A DNA stretch of 64,000 bases from Castor canadensis (GCF_047511655.1 NC_133400.1:439001-503000); one strand, 5' to 3'. Positions 23,371 to 35,168 are shown, numbered from the stretch's first letter. The notes: generated by a model not told the origin, from the letters alone. Translations and numbers: made by a program.

Positions 23371-24721
23371 GCTAGGGTGAGAGGGTGGCTTGGGCCCAGC
23401 CTGTACAACATAGCAATACCTAGACTTAGAATATCAAAAAGTTATCATCTGGGTGAAAAACCTCACAACTGATAGGGCTACAGACAAAGCACAGGTGCAG
23501 CTTTAAACAGTAGGGGGTGGTTTTGGTATTACTACCGCAGGGGTCCCTGGAGAGTCTTGCTTCATTCCAAGCTCCTCCTCCCCTGTGGTTTGGGAGGGCA
23601 ATGTGTCACAGTGCGGTGGGAACTGGGGAGCAAAGCACATAATTTATTGTGAAATGAGTTTGGGTTCCTGATTCTAATGCTGGGCTGACCACAGGGCCAA
23701 GGCCAGGCCTGCCCAGCCCAGATCCAGCTGTCAGCTCTTACCACAAGGCCACAGGAGAGGAGACAGGAGGGAAAGTGCACGACAAGGCCTGCTCCATCTA
23801 CTTTGCCACTTGTGTGGAAGAGGAAGCAGAGAGAAAGCACAGTGACCTCTACCCAGTCTGTCAGGAAAGGGTGAGGAGCCTGGCATGTGGAACCTCTTCC
23901 AGTCTCTACAGTGAGGGTGGTGGTGCCAGTGCTTTTGTTTAGGGCCAGAAGAAAGTCCATGCCTCCTTTCTTCCCCGGGAAGGGATATCCTGAGTTCTGC
24001 CTGCCTTGGTATCTTTTCACTCCTGCATGCACCAAATCTGTTCTCTGCAGTCACATGTGCCCTAGGTCTAATGAACAATTAGCTTCTTACACACTGGAAC
24101 AAGTGCGTCTGGTAGGAATTTGGTGTTCATGGCTCCAGGGTCAGTGCCTAGTAAATAGCAAACCCTGATATACTTGCAGGATAAATCCAAGACCTTAGAG
24201 TGGGGTGGCAGCAGAGCAGTAATTAAGGTGTTCCAGGACCCTGAGGACCCTGGGGGATTTTGGGAGCAAGTCTCTAGATCCCCCTCCAGTAGTGACTTGT
24301 AATCTCTAGAACTGCATTAGACAACACAAGCATCTAGGTGGTGTGAAGGACTGCTCTGCAGGGTCACAGGAAGAGTGTGTAAGTCTGACATATTCTGCTT
24401 AGTGCAGAGTGGTTTAAAAATTAAACACTCTAAATGAAATGTCCTGTACCAGTTTAATTTCTAACTTTGGGAAAACTGGAAGATGTGGTCACTCTATCAG
24501 CCTGGTGGCTGAGAGGGTGGAGTGACTCCATCTGTCCTCACAGTTTGGCAAGAACTGTGTTACCACCTGACTCTCCACTTCTCTAGCACCCTCCAACTCC
24601 ACAGTCCACTCTTCCTGCCTCTCTTCACTCTGCAACTACAGCAGCAGTTTCCCACTTGGCCTCCCCCAAGCCTCTCACCCTTGCATGGTTTCAAAAGTGA
24701 TGTTTTAAACATGGGAATGTG

Positions 24722-24899
24722 AGCCCATGCTGTGGCTCATGCCTGTAATCCCAGCTACTCAGGAGGCAGATCAGGACGATCCTGGTTCAAAGCCAGCCAG
24801 GGCAAATAGTTTACTAGACCCTATCTCAAAAAAGGCCTTCACAAGAAAGGGCTGGTGGAGTGGCTTAAGGTATAGGCCCTGAGATCAAACCCCAGAACT

Positions 24900-24933
<34 letters not shown>

Positions 24934-25256
24934 AATCTGATCAATGTGTTTCTGCTTGAAACCCTTTACTGGCATGCCCTGTCTTCATGCCAAGAATCAC
25001 TCCTGTGTCTCCTGGGTTCGCAGGTACTGTCCTGCTTGGCTGACCCACTCCACCAGTCCTTTTTGGTGAAGGGTTTTTTTGAGATAGAGTCTTGTGAACT
25101 ATTCCCCGGGCTGGGTTTGAACTGCGATCCTCCTAATCTCTGCCTAGATTATAGGCATGAGCTACTGTCACTGGACGTTTTTTTTTTTTTTTGGTGGTAC
25201 TGGGGTTTGAATTCAGGGCTTCATGCTTGCTAGGCAGGTGCTCTACCACATGACCC
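24722..25256. repeat. Composite SINEs, opposite strands
   Basis: Plus copy at 24722-24932 with a long A run; minus copies at 25035-25175 and 25178-25256. Confidence 0.8.
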
Positions 25257-25289
25257 TTCTCTCTTACAGCAAAATGTTGCCGGCTGCCC

Positions 25290-25775
25290 TCAAACCTGCC
25301 TTTTTCAAACCACCTTCTCTGTGCTTTTCATCTCTAGAGCCAACCTTCTAAGACATGTGTCAGTTGTTACTCATTTTCTCACAGCCCTCAAGTACCTTGC
25401 CTTCTCACCGAGTATGAAATCCCAGTGTTTCATGGTGGCCACAAGGTCATAAAATCTAGTCCAAGGACCCTTGCTCCCCCTTCCCCAACCTCACTGGCTC
25501 CTACTTGGTCTTTGTTTATGGAGCTGCTTCCTGCCCTTCTGGGGCCTCAAGTGTACTCTGTACTTTCTGTGAAGTGCTCTTCCTCAACATCCTGCATGCC
25601 TTGTTTCCTCACTCCATTCACATTTCTGCTCAAAGGTCTTATTCAAGTCCTTCTTTGATTAGCTATCATAAAAACTGTACCTCTCCCCTTTTGTACCCTT
25701 TACCCTGTGTTTAATATAGGTTGTGTGATAGAGCTGGGCACCTAGTAGACACTTCAAATATTTGTTGAATGAAAG
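25290..25775 (+). repeat. L2 LINE relic
   Basis: The stretch contains decayed L2 hallmarks in order: 'cttcctcaacatcctgcatg', 'ttcacatttctgctcaaagg', and the 3' end 'acttcaaatatttgttgaat'. Confidence 0.65.
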
Positions 25776-26269
25776 AAAGAATGCTGCTCTTCAAGCCACC
25801 GTGCCTTCCCCACCTGAGGATAGCATGTAGGATGCCCCCTCTGTCTGGGTCGTCCTGTAGATCAGAATGGGAGCCATGGTATAACTTAAGCTTTCTCAAT
25901 GGCCACAGTTAAAAAGGAAAAAGAAGCATTGGAAATTACTTTTAGTAGTATGTTTTATTCAGTGTAATATATCTACAACACTGTCATTTCGGAATGTAAT
26001 ACATGTTAGTTTTCTTGTGAGATATTTCACATTCTTCAGTCCTTTGTACTAAGTCTTTGAAATCCAGTGTATATTTTATGCTCAAAACACATGTCAATCT
26101 GGACTCTGCTCCATACGTGGCCAGGAGCTGTATAATGACAGCACAGACCTTCCACATCTCATCCCGTTAACTCTTCATGTTCTGGCAGCAGCTAAATACC
26201 AATACTTCAGAGAAACCTTTTGCAAATCAAAACCAACTCTAAGATCAGATCTGATTTTTCTGTATTTTT

Positions 26270-27085
26270 TTTTCTTCTTGGTGGTACTGGGGTTTGAACT
26301 CAGGTCCTGTGCTTACTAGGCAGTGTTCTGTATTCTTTTGTAACACCCAATACTCTGTCATGAACACTTACTGTAGATTGTACTTGGGAACTGTCTTAGT
26401 CCCTTCCTGCTGATATAAAAAAATGCCTTAGACCATGTGGCTTATACAACACAAATTTACTTGTCATTCAGTAGGCTGGGAAGTCCAAAATCAAGACACC
26501 AGCAAGACTCAGTGTCTGCTGAGGGCCCACTTCCTCATAGAGGGTGCCTGTTGCATGTCCCCATATGGCTGATAGGAAGAAAAAGCTCCCCCAGGTCTCA
26601 TTTCTTCTTCTTCTTCTTTTTTTTTTTTTTTTTGGTGGGACTGGAGTTTGAACTCAGGGCTTTGTGCTTGCTAGACAGATGCTCTACCACTTGAGCAACA
26701 ACTCCAGTCCATTTTGCTCTGGTTATTTTGGAGATGGGGTCTTGGGAACTATTTGCCCGGGCTGCCCTCAAATGGTGATTCTCCAACCTCTGCCTTCCAA
26801 GTAGCTAGGATTAAGGTGTGAGCCACCAGTACTAATGGTACTAATCCCATTCAAGAGACCCCCTACCCTTATGATCTAATCAACTCCCCAAAGAGCTACC
26901 TTTTTCCTGCCTGAAGATTTTTCTTCCTCTACCTTCACCTGATGGTAGCAAACTAGCCTGTTCTGTTTCTTGTTGAATTCCCAGTCTTTTTTTTTTTTTT
27001 TTTTGTTGCAGCACTGGGGTTTGAATTTAGGCCTTCAGGTTTGCTAGGCAGGCACTCTTACCATTGGAGCCATTCTGCTGGCTCC
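26270..27085 (-). repeat. Minus-strand SINEs
   Basis: ID piece (26270-26330), second-type SINE (26610-26830) and ID piece (26985-27085). Confidence 0.75.
26397..26960. repeat. Ancient interspersed repeat, split by a SINE
   Basis: 'gtcttagtcccttcctgctg', 'ggctgggaagtccaaaatca' and 'cttatgatctaatcaactcc' match a widespread ancient mammalian repeat in order. A SINE lies inside at 26610-26830. Family name not assigned. Confidence 0.5.
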
Positions 27086-27167
27086 CATGTTCATGATATG
27101 TGTCTGTCCCACAGCAGAAACATTTTTTTTCTTCCATACAGTTTTTACTTAAAAATTCTGCTTCCTA

Positions 27168-27482
27168 GCTTGGCACTGGTGGTTCACACCTGTATTCCTA
27201 GCTACTCAGGAGGAAGAGATCAGGAGGATTGTGGTTTGAAGCCAGACTGCCAGCCTGGGCAGATAGTTCAAGAAATCCTGTCCTGAAAAACCCTTCACAA
27301 AAAATAGGGCTGGTGGAGTGGCTCAAGGTGAAGGCCCTGAATTCAAACCTCAGAACTGCCAAAAAAAAAAAAAAAAAAATCTGCTTAAGGAATTGGCTGA
27401 GTGTGTCAAGCAGTAAGAACGCATGCCTAGCAAGTGTGAGGCTCTGAGTTCAAACCTCAGTGTCACCTGCCCCCCAAAAAAA
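27168..27482 (+). repeat. Composite SINE and ID unit
   Basis: Composite copy with head 'cttggcactggtggttcaca' (27168-27380) followed by an ID unit (27385-27475). Confidence 0.8.
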
Positions 27483-27899
27483 ATCTGCTTCAGTTTCTAA
27501 GTCAAATTGCCTGCTATAATCCATATTTCCTGGTTTAGGTTTCCTGTAGAGAACACTGACCTAGGTCATACTTCCCAACACTGAGTGCAAGGTCGGGGGA
27601 CAAAATGAAAACAATGGATCCTAGTCGCCACTCATCTAGACTGACTTAGCAAGAGACGCTGGGGCTCAGGACTCTGAATGTTACCAATTTTACCAGGTAA
27701 TTCTTACAAATGAGGCATCTATTGGACCTCTTGGGTCATCTTTACACGAATGGCTGTCTGCCTGTAGGTTGGCTGTTTTTAATCAGGTATCATCTTTTTT
27801 TTTTTTTCCCCCTTTAAATGAAGTTACCTGTTGTAAATAGGAAGGAAAAAAATCCGGCCGTGTTGAGGAGTTTGAAAGTCCAGTTACAACACAACTAAT

Positions 27900-28075
27900 A
27901 CTTTCACAGTAACAGCCACATCTTTTGAACAATTCTATGAAATAGGGACCGTTTGTTGTTCCCCTTTTACCCTTACAGGCGCCTAGGGTTACAGTGAGTC
28001 GTCTGCAAAGCTGAGATTTGAACGGGGGCAGTTTGACCACAGAGTACCCTCTTAACCCCACATGTGCTATAGCGT
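27900..28075 (+). repeat. MIR SINE relic
   Basis: 'caattctatgaaataggga', 'gctgagatttgaacggggg' and 'ccctcttaaccccacatgtg' follow the 3' half of MIR. Confidence 0.55.
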
Positions 28076-28299
28076 TGGAAAGGTCCATCTCCACCTTCCC
28101 GTCTTCTTTGGAATTTGCACTTCCATGATTTCATAATTTGAGCCCTGTAGGCATCTGCTTACACTAGTCTTGGAGCCCAGTGAATAAGAAGTAATAATAA
28201 AAAAGGAACCGAAGCATTCACTTTGTCTCCTAGCTTTTCTGGTGTAGCTCTCCTGGATAAACACGCGGATGCATTTGAACAGAACCACGCTCTCTGTCA

Positions 28300-28440
28300 G
28301 CTAGCTCACTTTTTATTTTCTGACTGCCGGACTGACAGGATGGCCGCCAACCCTGTGCTCCAGCCTCGGCCTCCCGAGTGCTGGTCAGACGCGAGCTCCA
28401 CGCCCGGCGGGCCACTTTTAGGGTCAGGCCGAGCCTGCAG
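28300..28440 (-). repeat. B1-like SINE at the island edge
   Basis: 'ctccagcctcggcctcccga' and 'cacgcccggcgggcc' look like a B1 complement that has kept many CpGs, perhaps because it borders the unmethylated island. Confidence 0.45.
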
Positions 28441-28624
28441 AGCAAACCACCACTACGCAGACTGCCATCTAACGCCCCCACGTTTCGCAAACTAAGCCGT
28501 AAAGACTTGTAGCCCAGCTCTGGTTTTACCTTTCCTTCAGGTTACACGAGCAACGAGCGTCTCTCAGGCTCAGGAGGGCGTCCGAGGGCCGAGGCTTTCC
28601 CGGGATGCGTCTCGGTGGCCGCCA

Positions 28625-28861
28625 TTGTTGTCAGCGACGGAAGGCGCCCGGCAGCGCCCGCCTCTCACCACATCCCAGGCTGCGAATGTACCACGGCGGC
28701 TCAGAGCGAAGCGCCCACCAAGACCGAGTCCACTCCGGAGCCGCGGGAGGGCCGAGGCCTCCAAGAGCCTCCGTCTCGCGCCGGAGACGAAAGGCGGAGC
28801 AGGACGGCGCCGAGGGCTGCGGCGGAGACCGGGTCTTCCCAAGGCCCGGGCAGATCTCCAG
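28625..28861 (+). other. Possible alternative first exon
   Basis: A YY1-like GCCGCCATTGTTG lies at about 28618-28630, and the sequence ends CAGATCTCCAG before a consensus donor GTGAAG at 28862. A start here would be about 650 nt upstream of the main candidate. It has no supporting coding homology. It could equally be chance GC-rich sequence. Confidence 0.3.
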
Positions 28862-28983
28862 GTGAAGAGCGACCGCGTTCTGCAGGAAACCGTGGGCCCG
28901 CAAGTCAGACATCCGGCCTCCAGGCTCCCGGGATACCAACCTCGTTTCCAGACCACGTCCTCGTCGCTTCCGGTAACTAACTG

Positions 28984-29238
28984 CCAATCGCCGTACCCCA
29001 GAACGAAAGGCCCGCCCGCCTTGCAATGGAGGCAGCCAATTCGTTTGCCTGCTACACCTGCGGTCATGCGCACTTGCGCACTAGTCCGCCAATCGTTACC
29101 CGGATGTCTTCCAGGCTCCGCCGCAGGCCGCCGTCGCCCCTTCACCCTAGCAGCGCACTTCCTCCCCGACGCGTGACGTGCGCGGCCCCTGCCGCCGGTG
29201 AGGCGGGCCAATGGTGGTGGCGGATACGGCGAGCCAAT
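28984..29238 (+). promoter_or_regulatory. Five CCAAT boxes in one orientation
   Basis: CCAAT occurs at 28984, 29036, 29089, 29208 and 29234, all on the plus strand, and the last is followed directly by GGGCGGG. The spacings are 52, 53, 119 and 26 nt. CCAAT arrays of this sort bind NF-Y, typically 60-100 nt upstream of the start site, so the last two fit a start near 29,280-29,330. Confidence 0.65.
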
Positions 29239-29269
29239 GGGCGGGAGCGTCTCATGCGGCCGGCGCCCG

Positions 29270-29599
29270 CCGCAGCCGCCGCTGGGTCCTGGAGCCAGAG
29301 GCCGCCCGCGACGGAGCGCGATGGACCGAGGGCCCCAGCCAGGGAGGCGCCGCCGCCGAGCCCGCGGCCAGACGCCCCCGCAGTAGTGCCCGTGCGAGCG
29401 CCGCGGCCCCGCGCGAGCCTGGGCGCGCCGAGGGCGGGCTCGCCTCCCGCCGGCCCCGCACTCGCCGCAGCCGGGAGCCCGCGCCGCCGCCGCCGCCGCC
29501 GCCGCCGCCTTCCCGCCCGGGCCGCGCGGCCCGGGAAACGCGGTCGCGGGCTGCATGGGCAGCGCCCGCGCCCCTCCGCCGAGCCGCCCTCGGAGACGG
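29270..29599 (+). other. ANKRD11: Candidate ANKRD11 first exon (5' untranslated)
   Basis: The segment lies directly downstream of the CCAAT/GC-box cluster and ends CGGAGACGG before the strong donor GTGAGAG at 29600. It contains a (GCC)9 run at 29483-29509, a 21-codon upstream ORF from ATG at 29321 to TAG at 29384-29386, and a second ATG at 29555 that opens exactly 15 codons to the donor. ANKRD11 translation normally starts in a later exon, so these are probably upstream ORFs. The 5' end is a guess within about 50 nt; the 3' end is the only good donor nearby. Confidence 0.55.
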
Positions 29600-30472
29600 G
29601 TGAGAGGCGCCGCGGGCCTGGGGGCGGTGGTCGGGGCGGTTGCCGGGCGTTCCCGCGGCCTTGCGGCCTGCAGGCCGGCCGTGTCTGCCGACGGGCCTCG
29701 GGCCGGGCCGGGGGACCTGGGGCCGCCCTGCGGGGCCCGCCTGAGGGCCGCGGGGGGTCCTGGCCGCAGCAGTGAGGGGCCGAGGGTAGAGTCCAGGGCA
29801 GGACTGGGGGCCGGGCAGCGTCGAGGACCGTTGGTGGTGGGTTTCGGGCGGGCCTGGGGGTCCGGGCAGCTGCTAGGGGTCCTGGGGGGTCGTGAGGGGC
29901 TAAGGTGTGTGTGGGGGTCCTCCGGGTCGTGGGGGCGGCGGGCAGCCGTGGGTGTCCTATGGTGGGCACCAGAACCCGCCCGGGGGTTTCTGGGGCGCGC
30001 GAGGGTGACGGTGGGGACTGGGGATCCCGAGGGAATGGGCCGCCGCGAGGGCGGAGGGTGGGCTCTGGGGCGGTTTGGGGCGGCGCGGGGCACCGACCTC
30101 TGACCCTCGGGAGGGGCGCCATCCCGCGCTGGTGGTGGTGGTTATTCCCAGCGTCCCTATTATTATCGTGTTTTGAAATGGGAGCAGGCGGCCCTCGGGC
30201 TGCGAGCCGAGCCGGAGGGGGCGGGCGAGCTGGGGACCTAGGACGGTGGGGTGCGGTAGGCGCGCGGCCTGGCGGGGGCAGGAATGCGGGGCGGCAGGGG
30301 GTGTTCGGGGGAGGGGTAGGCGGGACTCGGGGCGAGTGGGAGGAAAGCGGTGGCGGCGACGGCTGCAGCAGCAGCCCTTGGCCTCAAGGAACAATGTGAG
30401 ACGTTGCCTGAAATGTTAATTTCCGTTCCTCATTTCATCATCCCTGGCAGGGCGGTAGCAGAGTGTGAGAGT

Positions 30473-30494
30473 GTGTGTGTGTGTGTGTGTGTGC
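30473..30494. repeat. TG microsatellite
   Basis: An uninterrupted run of TG just past the CpG island. Confidence 0.9.
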
Positions 30495-32604
30495 AGGGTT
30501 GGCCCTGCCACATGGATCCAGTCCCCTCTCACTGAGAGATGCGGTGCAGTTTTGTATCTGTGTGCTTTGGGGGCGGGGGGAGTCGCGATATTTCTTGAGG
30601 CCTGCTCTTTACCTGCTTCTCCAGTGGGGCTTTCTGCTTCTGATGCCTGTCTTGCATATCAACTTCCAGGAGGGTTTGGAAGAGGCTCGGTAAGGTTAAA
30701 CTGGTCTAAGGAGGGCCCTACGCTTTGGAAATTACTTTGTGCCAGTTAAGATGTAGTGTGCTTACGTTTAGTGTTTTCTGTGGGTCATGAGTAGTTTTAT
30801 ATCTGCTTACAATTTTTTGGGGTAGGGAAGTCAGATTTCGGACCTTCTTATTTGGTGAGTTTTCTGTAGTCGTTTGAGCAGTATCGTTAACACTCCTTTT
30901 AACGTAGTAAAAGTGCAACATAGTTGAACTTCAAAACTTAGGCTCTTTTGGTCCTTTTTGAGGGGATAATGAGACTTATTCAGCAAAAAGAGTAAGATGA
31001 TACTGCTTGTGGAAAAAGTGCCATTGAAACAGTTACTATTTTTGGTTTGTGCAAACCCAGTCAATGGCATAACTTGGATAGTTCTACATCAGAGACCCTG
31101 AGACTTGTGTTGCTTGGTGCCTGTAAGACCTTGATTTCTCTTACTAAACATTGGCTGCCCTGAAGACTAGAGTTCTTGTTTGTGCCTTTTGAAAATGATT
31201 GCACAAGTACTCCATTACTTGCAATTATAGTTAAACAAAACAAAACAGAAATATAATCTTGCTTAACTTTGATTGTGACCCTTGAATTGTGTCTCCCTGT
31301 GTAGCTGGTGCTTCCTCCCCCAATGCTCCATTCAGCTGCTGTTCTCCTTTCTGTAGTTCACACTTAAGATCAGGATCTCATGTGATAGGCTGGCCATCCC
31401 GAATGGGAATGGGATGGGAGGGAACAAAGGCCAAGTTGCTATGACATTTTTCTCTTTGTGCATGCCTCTTGAGCTCATTGAAACCCTACCCAAAAGGTAC
31501 TGCTAAGTTTGATCCAACCTTGAGACTTTAAGAAGGTTCTTCCCTCCTCCCCTCCCCCGCTGTGGCAAAATACACATTACAATTTATCAGAAGTTCTGTA
31601 AAGGTGTCCTCTAGTCTTGAATTCCTCATTTGGAGTTCTTTCTGTCAGCTTTCTGCTTGCAGTGCACTGTCAGATGCTTTTTTTCCAGACTAGCCATGTT
31701 AATCACACTGCACCAGCGAGCCTTCCATCTCTCTAAACCAGATGGGCTGCTGCTGACTAGTGGTTGTCATGTTAGCTATAATTACAGTGTTGATAAAGTG
31801 ACAAGGAGAACTTTCTACAAAATAGTGTTAAAGAAACTATGCTATTTGTATTTGAGAATATTTTTTCAAGAGGCTTTGTGTGCCTTGGATATTTAAGTAG
31901 GTTTGACATAGTAAAGTTACAGTCATCAAATATAAGAGAGTTATTTTGCATATTGGCAGTGAGCCCATCATCAATTAAATAACATAATTAGAGAGCATCA
32001 GTAAATGCTGGTTCAGAGAATAATCTACATTTGTTGCCAAAATAAGTGTTTTGATCTGTCCATTACCCTGTGTAAGTCCCTTCATCTCTCAAATGGTAAG
32101 TGTAATAGATGAGCTTGTCTTAATGGAAGATATTTGCTAGTTAATAGGTGAAAATGACGATGCATTGTGTGTCTGACCTCATACTGTGGCAGTTTATTAT
32201 TGCTGTTCAGAGTGGTCTGGAGATAGAGTTTGGCCTGTGTGATAACTTTAAACAAAAATTGAATGGATTCAAATAACTAGAAGTTATTGTCTTGAAATGT
32301 TTTCAATATGTGTTCTCCTAATTTGAATTTCAAATGGAATTTTTGTGCAATTCAGCTTTCTCAGTTTTGTCTTAAAGCTATATGAAAAAGGGTGTCAGTC
32401 CTCAGCTCCGGAACTCATGCATTGGGATAATTGGCATACAAAGCCTTCTTAGGCTTAGGAAGTGATTCACTTTAACGACTACTTTCTTTAATTCCTATAG
32501 ATGCTTCTATTATTAAGTGCTTTTGTTTGTTTCATGGACCTTATGGTATCTCTTAAGCTAGAGTAGAACTGAGTCATGTTATTCTGTTACTGTTTTTGGG
32601 GTTT

Positions 32605-32850
32605 TTTTGCTTTTTTTTTTTTTTTTTGTGGTACTGGGTTTGAACTCAGGGCCTACATCTTGAGCTACTCCACCAGCCCTTTTTTGTGAAGGTTTTTTTT
32701 TTTTTTTCAGCGATAGGGTCTTGCAAACTATTTGGTAGGCTAGGGTCTTGCAAACTATTTTGCTAGGCTGGCTTCGAACCTTGATCCTCTTGATCTTTAC
32801 CTCGTGAGTAGCTAGGATTACAGGCGTGAGCCACTGGCACCCAGCTCTGT
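32605..32850 (-). repeat. Composite SINE
   Basis: Complement with 'ttgagctactccaccagccc' and an internal duplicated stretch ('agggtcttgcaaactatttt' appears twice). Confidence 0.8.
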
Positions 32851-33554
32851 TTTTCTTAATATTCCCATTCCTCCTTTCCATATTTAAATTTTTCTTTGTA
32901 GGTCACCTTTTGACCAAATAGTGTTTAATATACTTGGTAGAACTACAAATGTTACTTTAATGATAGCATCCCAAATGATTATCACGGCCTAACTTTGATT
33001 TTGCCCCACTTCTCTCAGATCCTTGATTACTATTCTTCTACCTTGGTCTTTTGTTTCCAGATTGGTCCATGTACCTTATTTTGGGCTATAGCTTTGACAC
33101 ATACTGACACTGATACTGCCACACACTGAGCCAGTCTGCACCAGGCTCCTGCTGAGTATCCATTGTAGCTTTCCACGTACCCCCTCCCCAACTCAAAGAT
33201 AACTTCTTAGTTAAATATTACTTAGCTAATACTATTTACTCTTCCTGACACTTTTTAATCACCACTTCCAAGGAAAGTGTTCCCTTGCTACCTCCCCACC
33301 TTGTTACAGCCACATAGAACTTAATACAAATAAAATTTATCAAATATGTAATGATTGGTGTAATGTGTTGTTGGCTGTCTCCCTCCCACTCCAGTGATAA
33401 GGATTGAACATTGAATGAAGATAGAGATGGTCTCTTGGTTAGCTTGAGCCTTGCCCTGGTAGTGACACAGTAGTCCTTTAAGTGGCTCCAGCAATATTTG
33501 TTGAATTGCTTACAGCCTCTTTATGAAGTATTTGAATTTTTTGTTTTTTTGTTT

Positions 33555-34530
33555 TTTGTTTTTTTTGCTTGCTGGGGGGAAACTAGGGATTGAGCTCAGG
33601 GCTTTGCGCTTGCTAAGCAGGTGCCCGTACCACCTGAGCCACTCTGCCTTTCTGTGTGTGTTTGTTTGCTTATTTATGTATTTATCTATGAACTCAGGGC
33701 CTCGTTCTTGCTAGGGAGACACTCTACCCCTTGAGCCATGCTCAAGTCCTGTGTTGGTTATTTTTGAGATAAGGTCTTGATGTATGCCTGGGCTGGCTTG
33801 GACCACGATCCTCATTTAAAAAATTTTTGTTGTTTGGGACTGGGGTTTGAACCTAGGGCTTCATGTTTGCAAAGCAGGTGCACTATCACTTGATCTACAC
33901 CTCTAGTCCATTCTGCCCTGGTTATTTTTGGAGACCCCATCCTGGCTGCCCTCAAACCTCAATTTTCCCACTCTCAGCCTCCCAAGTAGTTAGGGTTACA
34001 GCATAAGCCACTGGCACCCAGCACAGTTCTCCTATTTGTGCTTCCTCTGTAGCTGAGATGACAGGCACACAGCACTGTGTCCAGTCATTGGTTGAGGTTG
34101 GGGGGGGGGTGTCTCATGAACTTTTTGTCCAGGTTGTCTTGGAACCATGATCCTTCTGATCTCTGTCTCCCATATAGCTAGGCTTACAGATGTGATTGCA
34201 CCTTAAGTATTGAATAATTTTTGAAGGGGGAAATTTAGGATCATAAATTAATTTTTAGTTGGCTAGGAATTCTACCATGTGTATTTCAGCTATTTTCCTG
34301 TTTGTTCTCATTACCAGTTTGCCTTTTGTAGTTCAGATAAAGGTATGGGTCATGACCTTGAAAATTGGCACAGAAGAAGAGAGAAAAATAATGACAGGGA
34401 AGGTTATTTTTGCGGGAAGAAAATACTCTGGGTGTTTTTTGTTTTTTTTTTTTTTTTTTGTGAGATGGGTTTGAATTCCGAACCTCATGCTTGGTAGTCA
34501 GGCACTCAGACCTTTCCACCAGCCCAAGCA
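33555..34530 (-). repeat. Minus-strand SINE cluster
   Basis: ID units at 33555-33650 and 33680-33800, a second-type SINE at 33826-34025, B1-like pieces with a run of G at 34040-34200, and an ID piece at 34440-34530. Confidence 0.7.
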
Positions 34531-34913
34531 AATGCTTTCTGTGAAAGCAGTTTTAGTAGGACTGTTGCTTTCGGGACAAAGAAAGAGACAAGAAGCAGTT
34601 CCTACACTGATTTCCACAGCCTTCCTGTATAAAGGTTCCAGTGTTTATAGCTGCTTGGTAGAGGTTGAGGATAGAATTCATGTATGTTGCTGCTGCTATT
34701 CATGGGGAATGAGTGTTTAATCTGTGGCTAGCACCTCCTGCCCAGGGTTAACAAGAAGAGCAATGGTTTACTATTGTAGTGGGGTTCTTGGAAAGCTTTA
34801 GCATTTTAATGAAAAAATAAAAACTCTTTGGAGGGAAATACTCCAAAATGGAGTATTGTGCTATTTTCTCAGGTAGGCTTATGTTTTCTAAACTTAAAAA
34901 CATGGAGCTGGTG

Positions 34914-35168
34914 GCTGGGGGTGTAGCTCAGTGATAGAGCATCTGACTTCCATACACAAAGACTTGGGTACCTATTCCTAGCGATATAAAAACAAAAAAA
35001 ACCTAAAACCTCTTAGATAATTGGCAAAAGGTTACTTTTGTGTGTGCGTGGGGTGGGGGGTAGATTTGGGAGATGAGCTCTTCCTATGTATCACAGGTGA
35101 CCTTGAACTTTCTATCCTTCTGCCTCAGACTCATCTGAGTTGCTGGAATTACAGGCGTTTATGAACAT
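34914..35168. repeat. ID element (+) and B1 (-)
   Basis: The ID element at 34914-34990 is close to the tRNA-like consensus ('ggctgggggtgtagctcagt'). A B1 complement follows at 35050-35168. Confidence 0.8.

Larger units (their letters stand above)
9160..28560. other. Intergenic region between SPG7 and the ANKRD11-type promoter
   Basis: About 19 kb without a convincing coding gene. Repeats within it are listed separately. Stretches where I see nothing recognisable include about 9300-9700 (CpG-island shore), 11200-12000, 16600-17250, 17400-17700, 17820-18560, 18860-19150, 23430-24720, 25780-26270 and 27480-27900. Confidence 0.75.
28560..30370 (+). promoter_or_regulatory. ANKRD11: CpG-island promoter assigned to ANKRD11
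   Basis: This 1.8 kb block is extremely GC- and CpG-rich and ends in unmodified intron-like sequence after about 30,400. It contains CCAAT boxes, GC boxes (GGGCGGG at 29239), a CRE-like TGACGTG at 29174-29180 and an ETS-type CCGGAAG on the minus strand near 28970. ANKRD11 encodes a chromatin-associated ankyrin-repeat cofactor; in human and mouse it lies head to head with SPG7 at about 18-20 kb, which matches the spacing here. The gene name rests on synteny; no coding exon is present. Confidence 0.72.

Noticed and set aside
28570..30093. 507-codon open frame on the minus strand
   Set aside because: It spans the GC-rich CpG island, where stop codons are rare. The product is Arg/Pro/Ala-rich with no domain, and it crosses the promoter and first exon of the plus-strand gene.
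29142..30122. 326-codon minus-strand frame and 249-codon plus-strand frame in the same island
   Set aside because: Same cause: stop-poor GC-rich sequence. Several frames are open at once, which is a composition effect.
34914..34990. tRNA-like box A and B sequence
   Set aside because: It is an ID SINE derived from tRNA-Ala. It lacks a complete tRNA fold and has an A-rich tail; the other ID elements are the same.
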